A DNA stretch of 58,829 bases from Candidatus Gastranaerophilales bacterium (GCA_944324185.1 CALUVI010000006.1:1-58829); one strand, 5' to 3'; positions 22,929 to 32,945 are shown, counted from the first letter of the stretch. Program-made: numbers and translations. The notes: generated from the sequence alone by a model not told the origin.

Positions 22929-25550
22929 ATGATAATATCGTCTGTTGGTTTTAATAGTAAGGTAAATGGTTTACATAAAATAAAAAGTAAAGACAGCAAA
23001 ATTCAATATAATAATATCTCGACTATTTCATTTAGAAGCGGCGAGAATCCAAACCAGGCTGCTTTTATATCTTTTGAAACAGTTCCTATTAACAAAACCG
23101 GCGGCATGGCTGATGTAGTAGGAGAACTGGCGCCCGAGTTAAACAAGCTCGGGATGGATGTCAGGGTAATAATTCCGCTTTTGAATGCACAAGGCGGGGT
23201 TCCTGTCAATAAAGACGGAAAACAAGTCTACAGAACTCCTAAAGGCAAAGAATTTGAAATAAGAGATCTGGGAATAGATTTTGACTACAAATACGGTATT
23301 AAAAGCGGAAGCGGCAGAATTTTTAAAGTAAATGACAGCAGAGTTAAGATTCCTGTATATCTGACGTATTGTCCTGATGATGTTTCAAATAATAAAACCG
23401 AATATCAGGGCTGGATAATGGATCAGGTTAAAAATCAGGAGGCTTTTAGCAAAGCGAGTTTGGAAGCCCTCAAAAAGCTTGAATATGAAGAAGGGTTTAA
23501 TCCGAAATATGTTATGTCTTATGAATGGACAACAGCACCTATAATTGAGGCTATGACAAAGGATGATTATTACAAAGACAAAATTAAAATTGCCAATATC
23601 AATAATTTTGGACCCGTATATCAGGGCAGAGTAGGAGCACCTGTTGCAGCTCCATATCTATTAAACGATGAGGAGCTTGAAAAGCATACAAATGAACCGC
23701 GTGTCCGCGCGCTTCTTGAGGAAATAAGCAGAGCTGTATCGGGAAGAGCCGGAGAAGAAAGTCCTTTGAATATAAATAATGAGCTTGAGCGCGGAGATTA
23801 CAGGAGCGCATATTTGAAGGTGGCTGAGAATTATGAAAAATACATTCCTTATACTACAAATCATCTCGGTTTTATGGATGATATGGTTATGGACAGCTTT
23901 CCGCATAAAGGATGGTTTGACAGATACTACAATTTCTATGTACCGGCAGTAAGAAGTGCAGATGCTCTTGTAAGCTGCTCTGATACTTATATAAAAGAGC
24001 TTGCTGATGAGGACAGATATTCTGACGGTGTATCAAACCTTATGAATCTTGAGAGATTAAAAAGTTACGGGATAACAATCGGTATGGACTACAGCCTGCA
24101 TAATCCTGCCGCAACGGCAGATGAGACTACAAAACCCGTAAAATATCCTTTTTCAGTATATGAAAATGAATTAAAAGAAAAGCCTACTCTTCTTGACTAT
24201 AAAACCGGCAAAGCGAAAAACAAAGCTTATTTACAGGAAATTCTGGGGAATAATGCAGCGGATAAAGAGACTGCTTTTAATAAATTTGTAGGCGCAAAAC
24301 AATACGGATATCTTGAAGGTGACAAGAATGCATTTATATCAACATTTATAACCAGATATGACCCGCAGCAGAAAGGGGTTGATATTGCAATCAAAGCTGC
24401 AGAAATGCTTCTTGAAGAAGAAAAAGATGCGCAAATAATCCTTGCCGGACCGGATTTCAGCAAAGATTATGCTCTAATCAAGGAATATCTGGAAAAAGTT
24501 GTGTATAAATACCCCGGACGTGCTGTATTGTGTGACGGATTTATAAATAACATTTCCCAGTTCTATGCAGGCTCTGATACCGTAATGATACCGAGCCGCT
24601 TTGCCCCGTTTGAACTTGTACAATTGCAGGGTATGAGAATGGGCGCCGTTCCTATTGCGTCAAACTCCGGAGGACTTGCAGAAATTATTGTTGACCCGCT
24701 GGATGGAAATAATAACATTCTCGGTTTTAAGACTAAAGAATCTTTGTTTCTCTCAGAAGATCCTTACAGGGATTATTGTGATACAATAAAACGCGCGCTT
24801 GATGTTTACAAAAACGACCGCGAAAAGTGGGACAGAATTGTTTTAAACGACTTAAAATATAAACGTACGTGGGATTTACCGGCAAAACGATACATTGAAA
24901 CAGTGTTTAATCCTAAAAATTACAGCTATATAAAAGATTTATTTTATCTTGATAAAAACTTTAGCGCCGGTGCAATTTCAGAAAACAGTCCGGAAAAAAT
25001 GCGCAAGGACTTAGAATATCTTAAACACAAAGGTTTTACAGGCATTATACAAATAGATAATGAGAATACCGGGTTAAAGAATTTAGCTAAAGAGTACGGA
25101 ATCAAATATACAACTGTAGAACTGGGCGATACTCCGGATGAAGAAAGTACGTTAAAATTACTGAAAACAGTAGAAAACGGAGATAAAAACTTTATAAACG
25201 AAACCGGAGGAAAAAATAATAAGTCAGTTCTAGCCTGTCTTTATCTGGCGTTCAAAACACTCGACAGCGTTGATAAAATATTAAAAAAAGTATGGTCAGA
25301 CAGAGGAAATATTTTTGAGGAAGCAATCTGGGGTGACAGAGACAAGATAAAAAATATTATGACAAAACTATCAATTCTCGGTGAAAAATACCATCACGAT
25401 GTATCAAAACTAACACTCGGAGAATTGGTTTCAATTAAGCCTGACCTGATTAATTCAGCAGATAGAAGAACAAGAGAAATCTTAGAAAAATTCAAAACTC
25501 TCTTTGCTCTAAAAGAAGTTGTTTATTCAGGCAGACATTATATCAAGTAA
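22929..25550 (+). CDS. Tagged GT5 glycogen/starch synthase-like protein with extra C-terminal domain
   Basis: The 873-residue protein has a tag-bearing N-terminus (MIISSVGFNS; T-I-S-F-R-S-G at F35), then a GT5 glucan synthase catalytic region starting FISFETVPINKTGGMADVVG, in which K-T-G-G binds ADP/UDP-glucose. The GT-B C-terminal half shows TRYDPQQKGVDIAIKA and PSRFAPFELVQLQGMRMGAV. Bacterial GlgA is about 480 residues, so this is much longer: there is extra sequence within the N-terminal half and about 210 residues after the GT domain (from about 660). That tail has a spacing reminiscent of dual-specificity phosphatases without the catalytic Cys (see findings). It should make alpha-1,4-glucan. 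Overlap with the upstream gene is tight, suggesting an operon. Confidence 0.85.
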   Translation: MIISSVGFNSKVNGLHKIKSKDSKIQYNNISTISFRSGENPNQAAFISFETVPINKTGGMADVVGELAPELNKLGMDVRVIIPLLNAQGGVPVNKDGKQVYRTPKGKEFEIRDLGIDFDYKYGIKSGSGRIFKVNDSRVKIPVYLTYCPDDVSNNKTEYQGWIMDQVKNQEAFSKASLEALKKLEYEEGFNPKYVMSYEWTTAPIIEAMTKDDYYKDKIKIANINNFGPVYQGRVGAPVAAPYLLNDEELEKHTNEPRVRALLEEISRAVSGRAGEESPLNINNELERGDYRSAYLKVAENYEKYIPYTTNHLGFMDDMVMDSFPHKGWFDRYYNFYVPAVRSADALVSCSDTYIKELADEDRYSDGVSNLMNLERLKSYGITIGMDYSLHNPAATADETTKPVKYPFSVYENELKEKPTLLDYKTGKAKNKAYLQEILGNNAADKETAFNKFVGAKQYGYLEGDKNAFISTFITRYDPQQKGVDIAIKAAEMLLEEEKDAQIILAGPDFSKDYALIKEYLEKVVYKYPGRAVLCDGFINNISQFYAGSDTVMIPSRFAPFELVQLQGMRMGAVPIASNSGGLAEIIVDPLDGNNNILGFKTKESLFLSEDPYRDYCDTIKRALDVYKNDREKWDRIVLNDLKYKRTWDLPAKRYIETVFNPKNYSYIKDLFYLDKNFSAGAISENSPEKMRKDLEYLKHKGFTGIIQIDNENTGLKNLAKEYGIKYTTVELGDTPDEESTLKLLKTVENGDKNFINETGGKNNKSVLACLYLAFKTLDSVDKILKKVWSDRGNIFEEAIWGDRDKIKNIMTKLSILGEKYHHDVSKLTLGELVSIKPDLINSADRRTREILEKFKTLFALKEVVYSGRHYIK

Positions 25551-25713
25551 GATTGATATTTTATATTGATGTAATATAATTGGTTATGAAATTTAGATAC
25601 TGTGTGTATTATATACAATATTAAATTTTGTAAAAATTTTTAACTGGCATGCCGGAATTTAAGCAAAAAAAATTTTTTTACATTCTTTATATATGTAGAA
25701 GGAGTTTCAGAAG

Positions 25714-28700
25714 GTGTTTGTAAATAAAATTAACGGTGTTTCTAATATAGGATTCAAAGCCTATCAGCATGTAAAGAATAATGTCGGCGAAACTATTATG
25801 AGGTTCAATTATCCTTATGACAGCGATAAAGAAAACTGCGAAATTCATATATATAAAGCAGTTCCGACTGAAAAATACGATTACAAACTCTCTGAAAAAC
25901 CGATTGCGGTTATTAATTTGAAACCTGAGGGGGTAGATGTTAACCTGCAGGATATAACAAGTCTGGATAAAGATGCTCCTTTTGCATATAAAGTTGTAAG
26001 AAAAGATAAATCAACCGGAAATGTAATTTGGGAAGGTGCTGATACCGGTGTAAAAATCAAGCCTCAGAATGGTGAATATGTAAACAGGGTTTTCGTACAC
26101 AATCAGGAAATCGTTGAACAAAAAGACAGCAGCGGAAAAGTTGTAAATGTTTATGAAGATTTCACAGGCGATCCAATAAGTAATTACACCCACACTCTTG
26201 TATCAAGAAAAGGTACAACACCTATAGTACAGGGTTCCGGTTATTTGATAACACCGGATTCATTGATGCCGGGGGCAAGATATGCAGGATTTGATGAAAA
26301 TAATACCGGAGAGATTCTGTATGATAAAGATTACCAGAAAAAGATGGAAGGTGTAATCAAGAATTTCTCCAATATATATGGCGGAAATATTGCCGGAGCA
26401 CAAAAAATTATACCTTACCTTAAAGAAAACGGATATAAATACGTTTTCTCAACTCCTATGGCAAACGGCTCTAAAGGCTGGTCTTTAGGGTACTGGAACA
26501 AAAATAACATGCAGGTTTCACCTAATATGGGGAATCTTGAGAATTTCTCCTCCTATTTCCGTGATTTGTATAAAAACGGTTTGAAATACGTTTATGACGG
26601 AACATTTACCTCTGAAGGTCTTGAAGGTATACATTTCCAGTATGCTTTAAGATGGGCTGAAAAAAATCCTCAGTCATATTACTGGTTTAGAATGACAGGG
26701 TTAAAAAATTCTAACCTCGGACTCGGCGTTGTTCCTAAGAATAAAGAAAATCTGCGCCATAGAATTGTAAATGCACCATATAATTATGAACTGCAGACAG
26801 ACGGAACATATAAAAAAGTGCCAAACCCTAATTACAATCCTAATAAGGAGACTTTGTGCCAGATTTATGATGCTGCACAGGCAAGTGATAAACAGGTTAA
26901 AGCTCTGGACCAGGCTATTATAAACTATGAGAAACTGACTGAAGGAAAAGCTCTTGATATAAACAACCATGACGATACGGTTATAAACTTTATTTTCCAG
27001 ATAAAACAGCAGGAATATGATAACAGAATAAAAGTTATCAATGAATTAAATAAAAAGTTCGGCAAAAATATTAACCTTGATACTGCAGACGGTACAATAA
27101 TGGCAGCACAGTTTTCCAACTTCAAGATAGATAAGAAAACCGAAGGCGGATTTGTAACCTGGGACGCCAACACTGACATGGTTAAGATGAACTATCATAT
27201 CTCCGGCTATGATGAAAAACTTCTGCAGGCAATTGTAAGCCGTTCGGAACGTGAATATGAAAGAATGCTTACAGTTAGAGGGTCGAAAGAAGTTCAGGAT
27301 ATGGCTATTCAGGCAGGTAAATACTGGACAGGAAAAGTTAAAGACATACAAACACTTTATACAGCGCAAACTGTAGGTTCTGCAAAATCCTCCGAACAGA
27401 TTGATAAATTGATTAAAGACGGAAAACTTCCGCAGGAAGCAAAGCTGGACAGTAATATTTTAACAAATATTATTAACGGTCATTATCTGCTTTCGCCAAA
27501 AGGAGTTTTATCAAAAGATGATGTTACTGTAAAATCTCTAATGAAGCTTCCGCTTGATACTCTGGAATTTGGTGAAAATACTGTTGGCGTGTTATCTACT
27601 TCATATTTCTCAAACAGAGCGACTACAGATGATACCATCGGTGTTTCAAGATTTGATTTAATGAAGAAAAATAATCCGCATCTGGTTGAACCTTATGCAA
27701 AGAATTATAACAAAGTAAACAGTTTGTTTAATAATGAACTTAAAAACTTTGCCGATGCAGTAATTAAAAAAGCAAACGAATCTGCAAATGAAAAACTTCT
27801 TGATAATAGCGGAGATTATACCGAATACGGCGAATATGTAATGGAGCTTGTCGGGCAGGATATTGCAAGATATGCATTATTAAAATCTCTCGGCGGCGAC
27901 AACTTTAAAACAAAAATTCTTCCTACCGGAGAAATAACATACGATTATGATAAATTGAGAGAAGGAACATCCTTAATGGCGCTCGGTATTAACGGTCATA
28001 GCCCGGAGGATGAAGCCAGAAAACTGGAAAATAAGATTGAAAAAGGACTGAACAATCTTTCTGACAGCGATATTTCTTATGTAGCTGAATCTATATCAAA
28101 ACGCATTGCAGGAACAGATACATCAAGTTTTAGAATCGCAGAAGCTCTCGTTGACAGAACCGGTCTGGGACTTGACTGGAGACTTGATGCTGCAAAAGAC
28201 GTTATGGATATGGACGCTGTTCGTAATGAAGACAATACATTTGATGACAATTGGGAAGATGCACTTAAATTCTGGGGCAGATTTGTACAGGCTGTCAAAT
28301 CCGAAAACCCTAACTCATATATCGTTGCTGAACTTACTGATATTGAATTTTTGATGAAGGACACTTATGGCAACGGATATCCATACAGCGGCATGACAAA
28401 TATCGGTCAAAAGTTCAACGGAGAGCCGGATGCGTTTGTTAAATTCTTTAATGAAACCGGTATAACTTCAGAAGCAGGATATTCTTACTTCTTTACAGAT
28501 TTATTAACAAACTTTGCCCCTGCATTTGATAACGGAGAGGCAAGACCCGGTACTTATGACAGATTTATGCCGCGTTTTGATCTTCTGATGCAGACAAGAA
28601 GCGCTGATTATTTAAGAAACTTCTATACATTTATGGGCAACCACGATAAACCCAGAATGCTTCACGGACTTTCTGTTGATATGCCGCTGTTCTTCGCAAA

Positions 28701-30561
28701 TCTGTTGAATGATTATCAAGACTTCTCTCAAAATCATAATTACAGACAGGATGCAATAAAAGTCTTAGCCGGAGCAAAATCTAATGCGGATATTCCGATA
28801 GAGCTTAGATTGAATGTTGATAACAATGATTACTTCCTTACTGTAAGCCCGAGAGCTGTTGCAAACAGTAAGCTCTTAATGGATGTTGTATACGAAGACA
28901 AAACGCTTTCTGATGAAGATAAAAAACAGCTTGTAGATGCAATGATTGATTTAACTTACGGCAACTATCTCGGTGAAGGCGCTACTGAAAACATGTTGAA
29001 AATCAGGATAAATGAAATTTCATCACTGGATAATGCTTTTGATGAAATACTTTATCTTGCCGGTAACAACGGATTAAAGCTTACTCAGGAAGAGTCCAAT
29101 AAATTAAAAGAAGCTGTAGTTAAACAGGCAAATGAAACAGATTTATCCTCATATCTGGTACATGGAGATTTTGACTGGGATAATTTACCGGAAGGCGTCA
29201 AATCTGAGAATGAAAAATATGCGGCTGAAATCGTCGGTAATCAGCCGGATTACAAAAAATACAGCCTTTATACCATCCAGCTTGCAAGACTTCTTAAAGA
29301 TTCTTATGCTAAAACAGGTCTCAATGAGAATGCAAAATCTCAGTTAGATAAAGCGTTCAAAGATTTTGCGGAAAAATATAACAAAGATATGATTGCATCT
29401 CATACAGAAGAGTTTAAGAAAATAGAAGATCCTGTAACTGCAATGAGAAAGAATGGTTATGCAGCAAAAGATCTTAAAGTTGCGCTTGATATGGCGGTAA
29501 AACAGGCTGAATATAAATCCGGGAAAGCTTTTGACAACAAAAAAGAAACAATAGACCGCCTCTATCAATCCGCTACAGAACCGGGAGTTGCAAAAGAAGC
29601 AATGATTATGGAATTTCTGAAAGCTCTTCCCGGTATTCCAACCGTATATTCCGGTGATGAATTCGGTATGACAGGTTTTGAAGAAAAGGCTAAAAACGTT
29701 TATCTGCAAAACAGAAACGCTCTTCCTTGGACTGAAGTTGATGAAGATTCTACAATTGGCAAATACAGAAGAACAATCAGAGATACAATAAACGGAACTT
29801 TAAAGGACAGATCTAACCCAGAGCTTGCTCCGCTTAATAACGGTACTCCTTATCCTCTGGAAGTTGCGACTCATTCAAGAACCAGAAGTGAAATAAAACA
29901 AAGACTAAATAAAATTGGCAGTGAGTTTGGTGAAATCGATAAGAAACTAAGTGAAGGTAAAATTACTAAAGCTGAGGCTGATAAACAGAAAAACGCTTTA
30001 GAAGATGAAAAAAGAGTTCTGACCAAAGACCTCGCAAAACTTGCTTACCTGATGCAGAATGCAAACGGTGATATCACTGTTTCAGTCTTTAATATCGGTG
30101 ATCTTAATAATGTATCAAACAGATATAATTATTTCCAGAAATATGGTCTGGATACAGAGGAAAAACGTAAAAAATTCTTTGCGGAAAACAATATAGAATC
30201 AATTAATCCGGATAACCCGTATATTCCGATTTTACCTAAATCTGATCTGGATATGATTGTTATCGGCGCCGGTATTGCTATTCCTGCAGGGACAGTGTTT
30301 ATGAACGCTAATGCTAAAGACAAGACTGAATATGTTGTAAAACAGGTCGGAAACAAGAAAGCAATTGTAAGAAAAGACGGCGGTAAAATTGTAATGGACG
30401 GTTTGACGGCGAAAAACGGCGTTATGATATTGAAAAAAATTAAGAATATAATATTCAAAGGACATCAGAATAAATATTCTCAATACAATTTTATATCAAA
30501 TCCGTACAAACACAATGAGCCGGCTGCAGAAGGACAGAATTTGTCAATAATATCAAAATAA
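25714..30561 (+). CDS. Giant tagged GH13 (alpha-amylase family) protein, 1615 residues
   Basis: The start is GTG with GAAGGAG 9 nt upstream. The protein begins MFVNKINGVSNIGFKAYQHV (tag at F14) and has no signal peptide. GH13 catalytic motifs are intact: DWRLDAAKDV with Arg823 and nucleophile Asp825, IVAELTD with acid/base Glu873, and MGNHDKPR with His977-Asp978. The later LPGIPTVYSGDEFGMTG segment is also typical of GH13. Long helical inserts separate the barrel parts and a hydrophobic stretch occurs near residue 1515-1530 (IVIGAGIAIPAGTVFM), giving a possible C-terminal membrane contact. Branching, debranching or glucanotransferase activity cannot be told apart by eye. It is followed 17 nt later by a tagged AAA ATPase. 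Confidence 0.85.
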   Translation: MFVNKINGVSNIGFKAYQHVKNNVGETIMRFNYPYDSDKENCEIHIYKAVPTEKYDYKLSEKPIAVINLKPEGVDVNLQDITSLDKDAPFAYKVVRKDKSTGNVIWEGADTGVKIKPQNGEYVNRVFVHNQEIVEQKDSSGKVVNVYEDFTGDPISNYTHTLVSRKGTTPIVQGSGYLITPDSLMPGARYAGFDENNTGEILYDKDYQKKMEGVIKNFSNIYGGNIAGAQKIIPYLKENGYKYVFSTPMANGSKGWSLGYWNKNNMQVSPNMGNLENFSSYFRDLYKNGLKYVYDGTFTSEGLEGIHFQYALRWAEKNPQSYYWFRMTGLKNSNLGLGVVPKNKENLRHRIVNAPYNYELQTDGTYKKVPNPNYNPNKETLCQIYDAAQASDKQVKALDQAIINYEKLTEGKALDINNHDDTVINFIFQIKQQEYDNRIKVINELNKKFGKNINLDTADGTIMAAQFSNFKIDKKTEGGFVTWDANTDMVKMNYHISGYDEKLLQAIVSRSEREYERMLTVRGSKEVQDMAIQAGKYWTGKVKDIQTLYTAQTVGSAKSSEQIDKLIKDGKLPQEAKLDSNILTNIINGHYLLSPKGVLSKDDVTVKSLMKLPLDTLEFGENTVGVLSTSYFSNRATTDDTIGVSRFDLMKKNNPHLVEPYAKNYNKVNSLFNNELKNFADAVIKKANESANEKLLDNSGDYTEYGEYVMELVGQDIARYALLKSLGGDNFKTKILPTGEITYDYDKLREGTSLMALGINGHSPEDEARKLENKIEKGLNNLSDSDISYVAESISKRIAGTDTSSFRIAEALVDRTGLGLDWRLDAAKDVMDMDAVRNEDNTFDDNWEDALKFWGRFVQAVKSENPNSYIVAELTDIEFLMKDTYGNGYPYSGMTNIGQKFNGEPDAFVKFFNETGITSEAGYSYFFTDLLTNFAPAFDNGEARPGTYDRFMPRFDLLMQTRSADYLRNFYTFMGNHDKPRMLHGLSVDMPLFFANLLNDYQDFSQNHNYRQDAIKVLAGAKSNADIPIELRLNVDNNDYFLTVSPRAVANSKLLMDVVYEDKTLSDEDKKQLVDAMIDLTYGNYLGEGATENMLKIRINEISSLDNAFDEILYLAGNNGLKLTQEESNKLKEAVVKQANETDLSSYLVHGDFDWDNLPEGVKSENEKYAAEIVGNQPDYKKYSLYTIQLARLLKDSYAKTGLNENAKSQLDKAFKDFAEKYNKDMIASHTEEFKKIEDPVTAMRKNGYAAKDLKVALDMAVKQAEYKSGKAFDNKKETIDRLYQSATEPGVAKEAMIMEFLKALPGIPTVYSGDEFGMTGFEEKAKNVYLQNRNALPWTEVDEDSTIGKYRRTIRDTINGTLKDRSNPELAPLNNGTPYPLEVATHSRTRSEIKQRLNKIGSEFGEIDKKLSEGKITKAEADKQKNALEDEKRVLTKDLAKLAYLMQNANGDITVSVFNIGDLNNVSNRYNYFQKYGLDTEEKRKKFFAENNIESINPDNPYIPILPKSDLDMIVIGAGIAIPAGTVFMNANAKDKTEYVVKQVGNKKAIVRKDGGKIVMDGLTAKNGVMILKKIKNIIFKGHQNKYSQYNFISNPYKHNEPAAEGQNLSIISK

Positions 30562-30577
30562 GAAAACGGAAAAGGGT

Positions 30578-32044
30578 ATGAGAGTAGGGGCAGTAGGTAC
30601 ATTTAATACAAGTTATTATAATAAAAGCCGGAATATAAAACAGAATAGAGTTCATAATATAAACAGAGCTGATGTTGTTTCTTTTAAAGGACTGTTCAAC
30701 TCTGAGCCGGATCTGCCAACAAGATTCAAATACGGTCTGGAGGCTCTGGATGACCAGTCGGTGTTTGTTGTAACGTCTGATGAAAAAAGCTCAAATATGA
30801 TGCTTGAATTTTATGCAGACAAAATTGATATTCCTGTTATGAAAAAATATACACTTCCTGTTAAAAAAGGTGAGTTAAAGAATCAAGATGAATTAGCTTC
30901 TAATTTTGCAATATTTAAAAATGGCAGGGAGTATTACATTTTATCACTTGCAGACCATGATTTAAAAACAATGTTAGTTGCAAATCCAAAAGATAGTTTT
31001 GATGCAAAAAATAAGCTCTCTTCCGGTGACAAAAAATTATTGAAAGACGGCTATGCTATAGACACTGGCGAACTTTTTTTCTCGGAAAAGAATACTTTTG
31101 TGTTTACAACTCCGAATCAGCGTGGAGCTTCAAATGCAGAGAAATACTTAAAGGTAAACAATCTGACAAACTATAGCGATTTTAATAAAACCACAATTAC
31201 AGCTCTTAAGGATCAAAAGAATCCGGGTATGGGGGAAAAAGGGTTCTTTTTCAGTGACATTGGCGGCTTGGATAATGTAATAGAAACTCTTAAAAAATAT
31301 GTAGTAAGACCTATTAATTACCCTCAGGTGTTTGAAAATATCAGACTTAATAAAGGGATTCTTCTCTGGGGACCGCCAAGATGCGGAAAAACTCTTCTCG
31401 GGAAAGCTTTAGCAAATGAAGCGGGAGCTAAGTATACAGAATTTAATGCCAATGAACTAAAATCAGGGACGGTAGGAGCTTCTGAAGCTTCGATAAGAGC
31501 AGTATTTAAAAAAGCAGTTTCAGATGCACCGTCGATTACATTTATTGATGAAATTGATTCTATTGCGAAAAAGCGGGACGGCTCATCAAATGCGAGATTT
31601 GACGACCCTATGGTGAACCAGCTTCTCGGCTGTATGAGTGATTTAGAGAAAACGAAAGCTCCGGCATTCATTGTTGCGGCAACTAACCGTAAAGACTTGC
31701 TGGATCCGGCATTGCTTGCCTCAGGCAGATTCGGCTTGCATCTGGAAGTCCCGCTGCCTGACGAAAAAGGGTTAAAACAAATATTTAATATACATGCAAA
31801 AAATAAGCCTATATCAGAAGAAGTTTCGGCAGACGAGCTTGCAAAGATGATGTCCTCGCATAAATTCAACGGCTCTGATGTTGCCGAGATGGTAACAGAT
31901 GCCTATTTTTATGCCCTTGAAAGATTGGGTATGTTTGAAAAAATGGACAATAAAACCTTCGGTTATGCGGATTTGCAGAAAATTGCAATAAGTAAAGAAG
32001 ATTTCCATTTAGCAATGCAAAAAATTGTCAAACAGAAGATTTAA
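30578..32044 (+). CDS. Tagged AAA+ ATPase, Cdc48/FtsH-like module
   Basis: The 488-residue protein starts MRVGAVGTFN and bears V-V-S-F-K-G-L-F at F36. Residues about 45-215 are an unrecognised N-terminal domain. The AAA module has DIGGLDNVIETLKKYVVRP, Walker A GPPRCGKT (265-272), Walker B FIDEID (about 322-327), sensor VAATN and Arg-finger region LLASGRFGLHLEVPLPDE. No protease or second AAA domain follows. Proteins with this module unfold or remodel other proteins as hexamers. Here the direct neighbour is the tagged GH13 protein, suggesting it acts on tagged enzymes; that is inference. Its 3' end overlaps the convergent LdpA-like gene by 17 nt. Confidence 0.87.
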   Translation: MRVGAVGTFNTSYYNKSRNIKQNRVHNINRADVVSFKGLFNSEPDLPTRFKYGLEALDDQSVFVVTSDEKSSNMMLEFYADKIDIPVMKKYTLPVKKGELKNQDELASNFAIFKNGREYYILSLADHDLKTMLVANPKDSFDAKNKLSSGDKKLLKDGYAIDTGELFFSEKNTFVFTTPNQRGASNAEKYLKVNNLTNYSDFNKTTITALKDQKNPGMGEKGFFFSDIGGLDNVIETLKKYVVRPINYPQVFENIRLNKGILLWGPPRCGKTLLGKALANEAGAKYTEFNANELKSGTVGASEASIRAVFKKAVSDAPSITFIDEIDSIAKKRDGSSNARFDDPMVNQLLGCMSDLEKTKAPAFIVAATNRKDLLDPALLASGRFGLHLEVPLPDEKGLKQIFNIHAKNKPISEEVSADELAKMMSSHKFNGSDVAEMVTDAYFYALERLGMFEKMDNKTFGYADLQKIAISKEDFHLAMQKIVKQKI

Positions 32045-32942
32045 CAAGTTCTCTTGCAGCTTCAATAGCTTTTACCTGAGCGTCCATATTATCCCAGAAA
32101 TCTTCTGTATAGATATATTTTTTTACAATTCTTCTTGCCCACGAGCCTATTGCAATTCCCCAGTAATTAATTCCGCATATTTTTGCAAGTTCGGCAGTCT
32201 TAGAATTTGTTCCGCCTGAAAGGACTATATGGACAGGTAAGTTTGCATTCTGAATAATTTCAGCCATAGCAACCGCCTGCAGAGTTGTCTTATAAGTATC
32301 ATCCGACCCGCTCATAGGAATTCCGTCAGCCTGAACAATAGTAGTATAAGGTTTCCTATGCGCAATCATACTTCTTATACGGCTTATAGCTTCTTTATTT
32401 CCGAAATATTCTCTATCTACACAAATTGAAGCATATCTAGGGTTACACTCATTAATCACATTCCATTTGTAATCCATATCCTGCCTGTCCTGCCCCATAA
32501 CATGCAATTCAAGTATTTCGACCCCGTTTTCAACCATATAAGGAAGTATTTCTTCCACGTTAACATCTTTTTCATACATTGTCATAGCACCTGTAGGGCA
32601 AACTTTAGCACATGTACCGCAGCCGACACACCTCTTATCATTAACCGTAATTGAAGGATAAATAGCATCATTTGGACAGTTTCTCAAACACTTCCCGCAT
32701 TTTATACAGACGCTTTCTTTAATTTTTGCTTTTGTAATATGCGGGTCGCCTTTAATACCCACACTCACACAAAAATGTGCAGAACCTGCTCCCGCAAGTT
32801 TAACAGCTTCTTTAGCTGCATCCAAAACATCTTTTCGGGCGGAAATATCAAAATACTCACATCCGGCTTTTGCATATACATAAACCAGACGTTTTACACT
32901 CTCACAATCTTCATTACCTGCACCGCATACAATTTTCAACAT
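32028..32942 (-). CDS. ldpA: LdpA-like 4Fe-4S protein
   Basis: The 304-residue protein begins LKIVCGAGNEDCESVKRLVY with AGCEYFDISA, as in cyanobacterial LdpA, and contains two ferredoxin-type clusters: C-I-K-C-G-K-C-L-R-N-C-P and C-V-G-C-G-T-C-A-K-V-C-P. The C-terminal half (QADGIPMSGSDDTYKTTLQA; HIVLSGGTNSKTAELA) fits the LdpA domain. In Synechococcus LdpA senses redox state and adjusts the circadian period. No kai genes are in this window and the organism appears non-photosynthetic, so the ancestral role is probably a redox sensor or enzyme. It is the last gene after rsmH and the FtsL-like gene, 3 nt from the latter. Confidence 0.8.
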   Translation of the reverse strand: MLKIVCGAGNEDCESVKRLVYVYAKAGCEYFDISARKDVLDAAKEAVKLAGAGSAHFCVSVGIKGDPHITKAKIKESVCIKCGKCLRNCPNDAIYPSITVNDKRCVGCGTCAKVCPTGAMTMYEKDVNVEEILPYMVENGVEILELHVMGQDRQDMDYKWNVINECNPRYASICVDREYFGNKEAISRIRSMIAHRKPYTTIVQADGIPMSGSDDTYKTTLQAVAMAEIIQNANLPVHIVLSGGTNSKTAELAKICGINYWGIAIGSWARRIVKKYIYTEDFWDNMDAQVKAIEAARELVKSSV

Positions 32943-32945
32943 ATC

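Noticed and set aside
25644..25664. Sigma-54 promoter (TGGCATG...) before the giant GH13 gene
   Set aside because: The -24-like TGGCATG is there but no TTGCA at -12; the similarity is partial and other tagged genes lack it.
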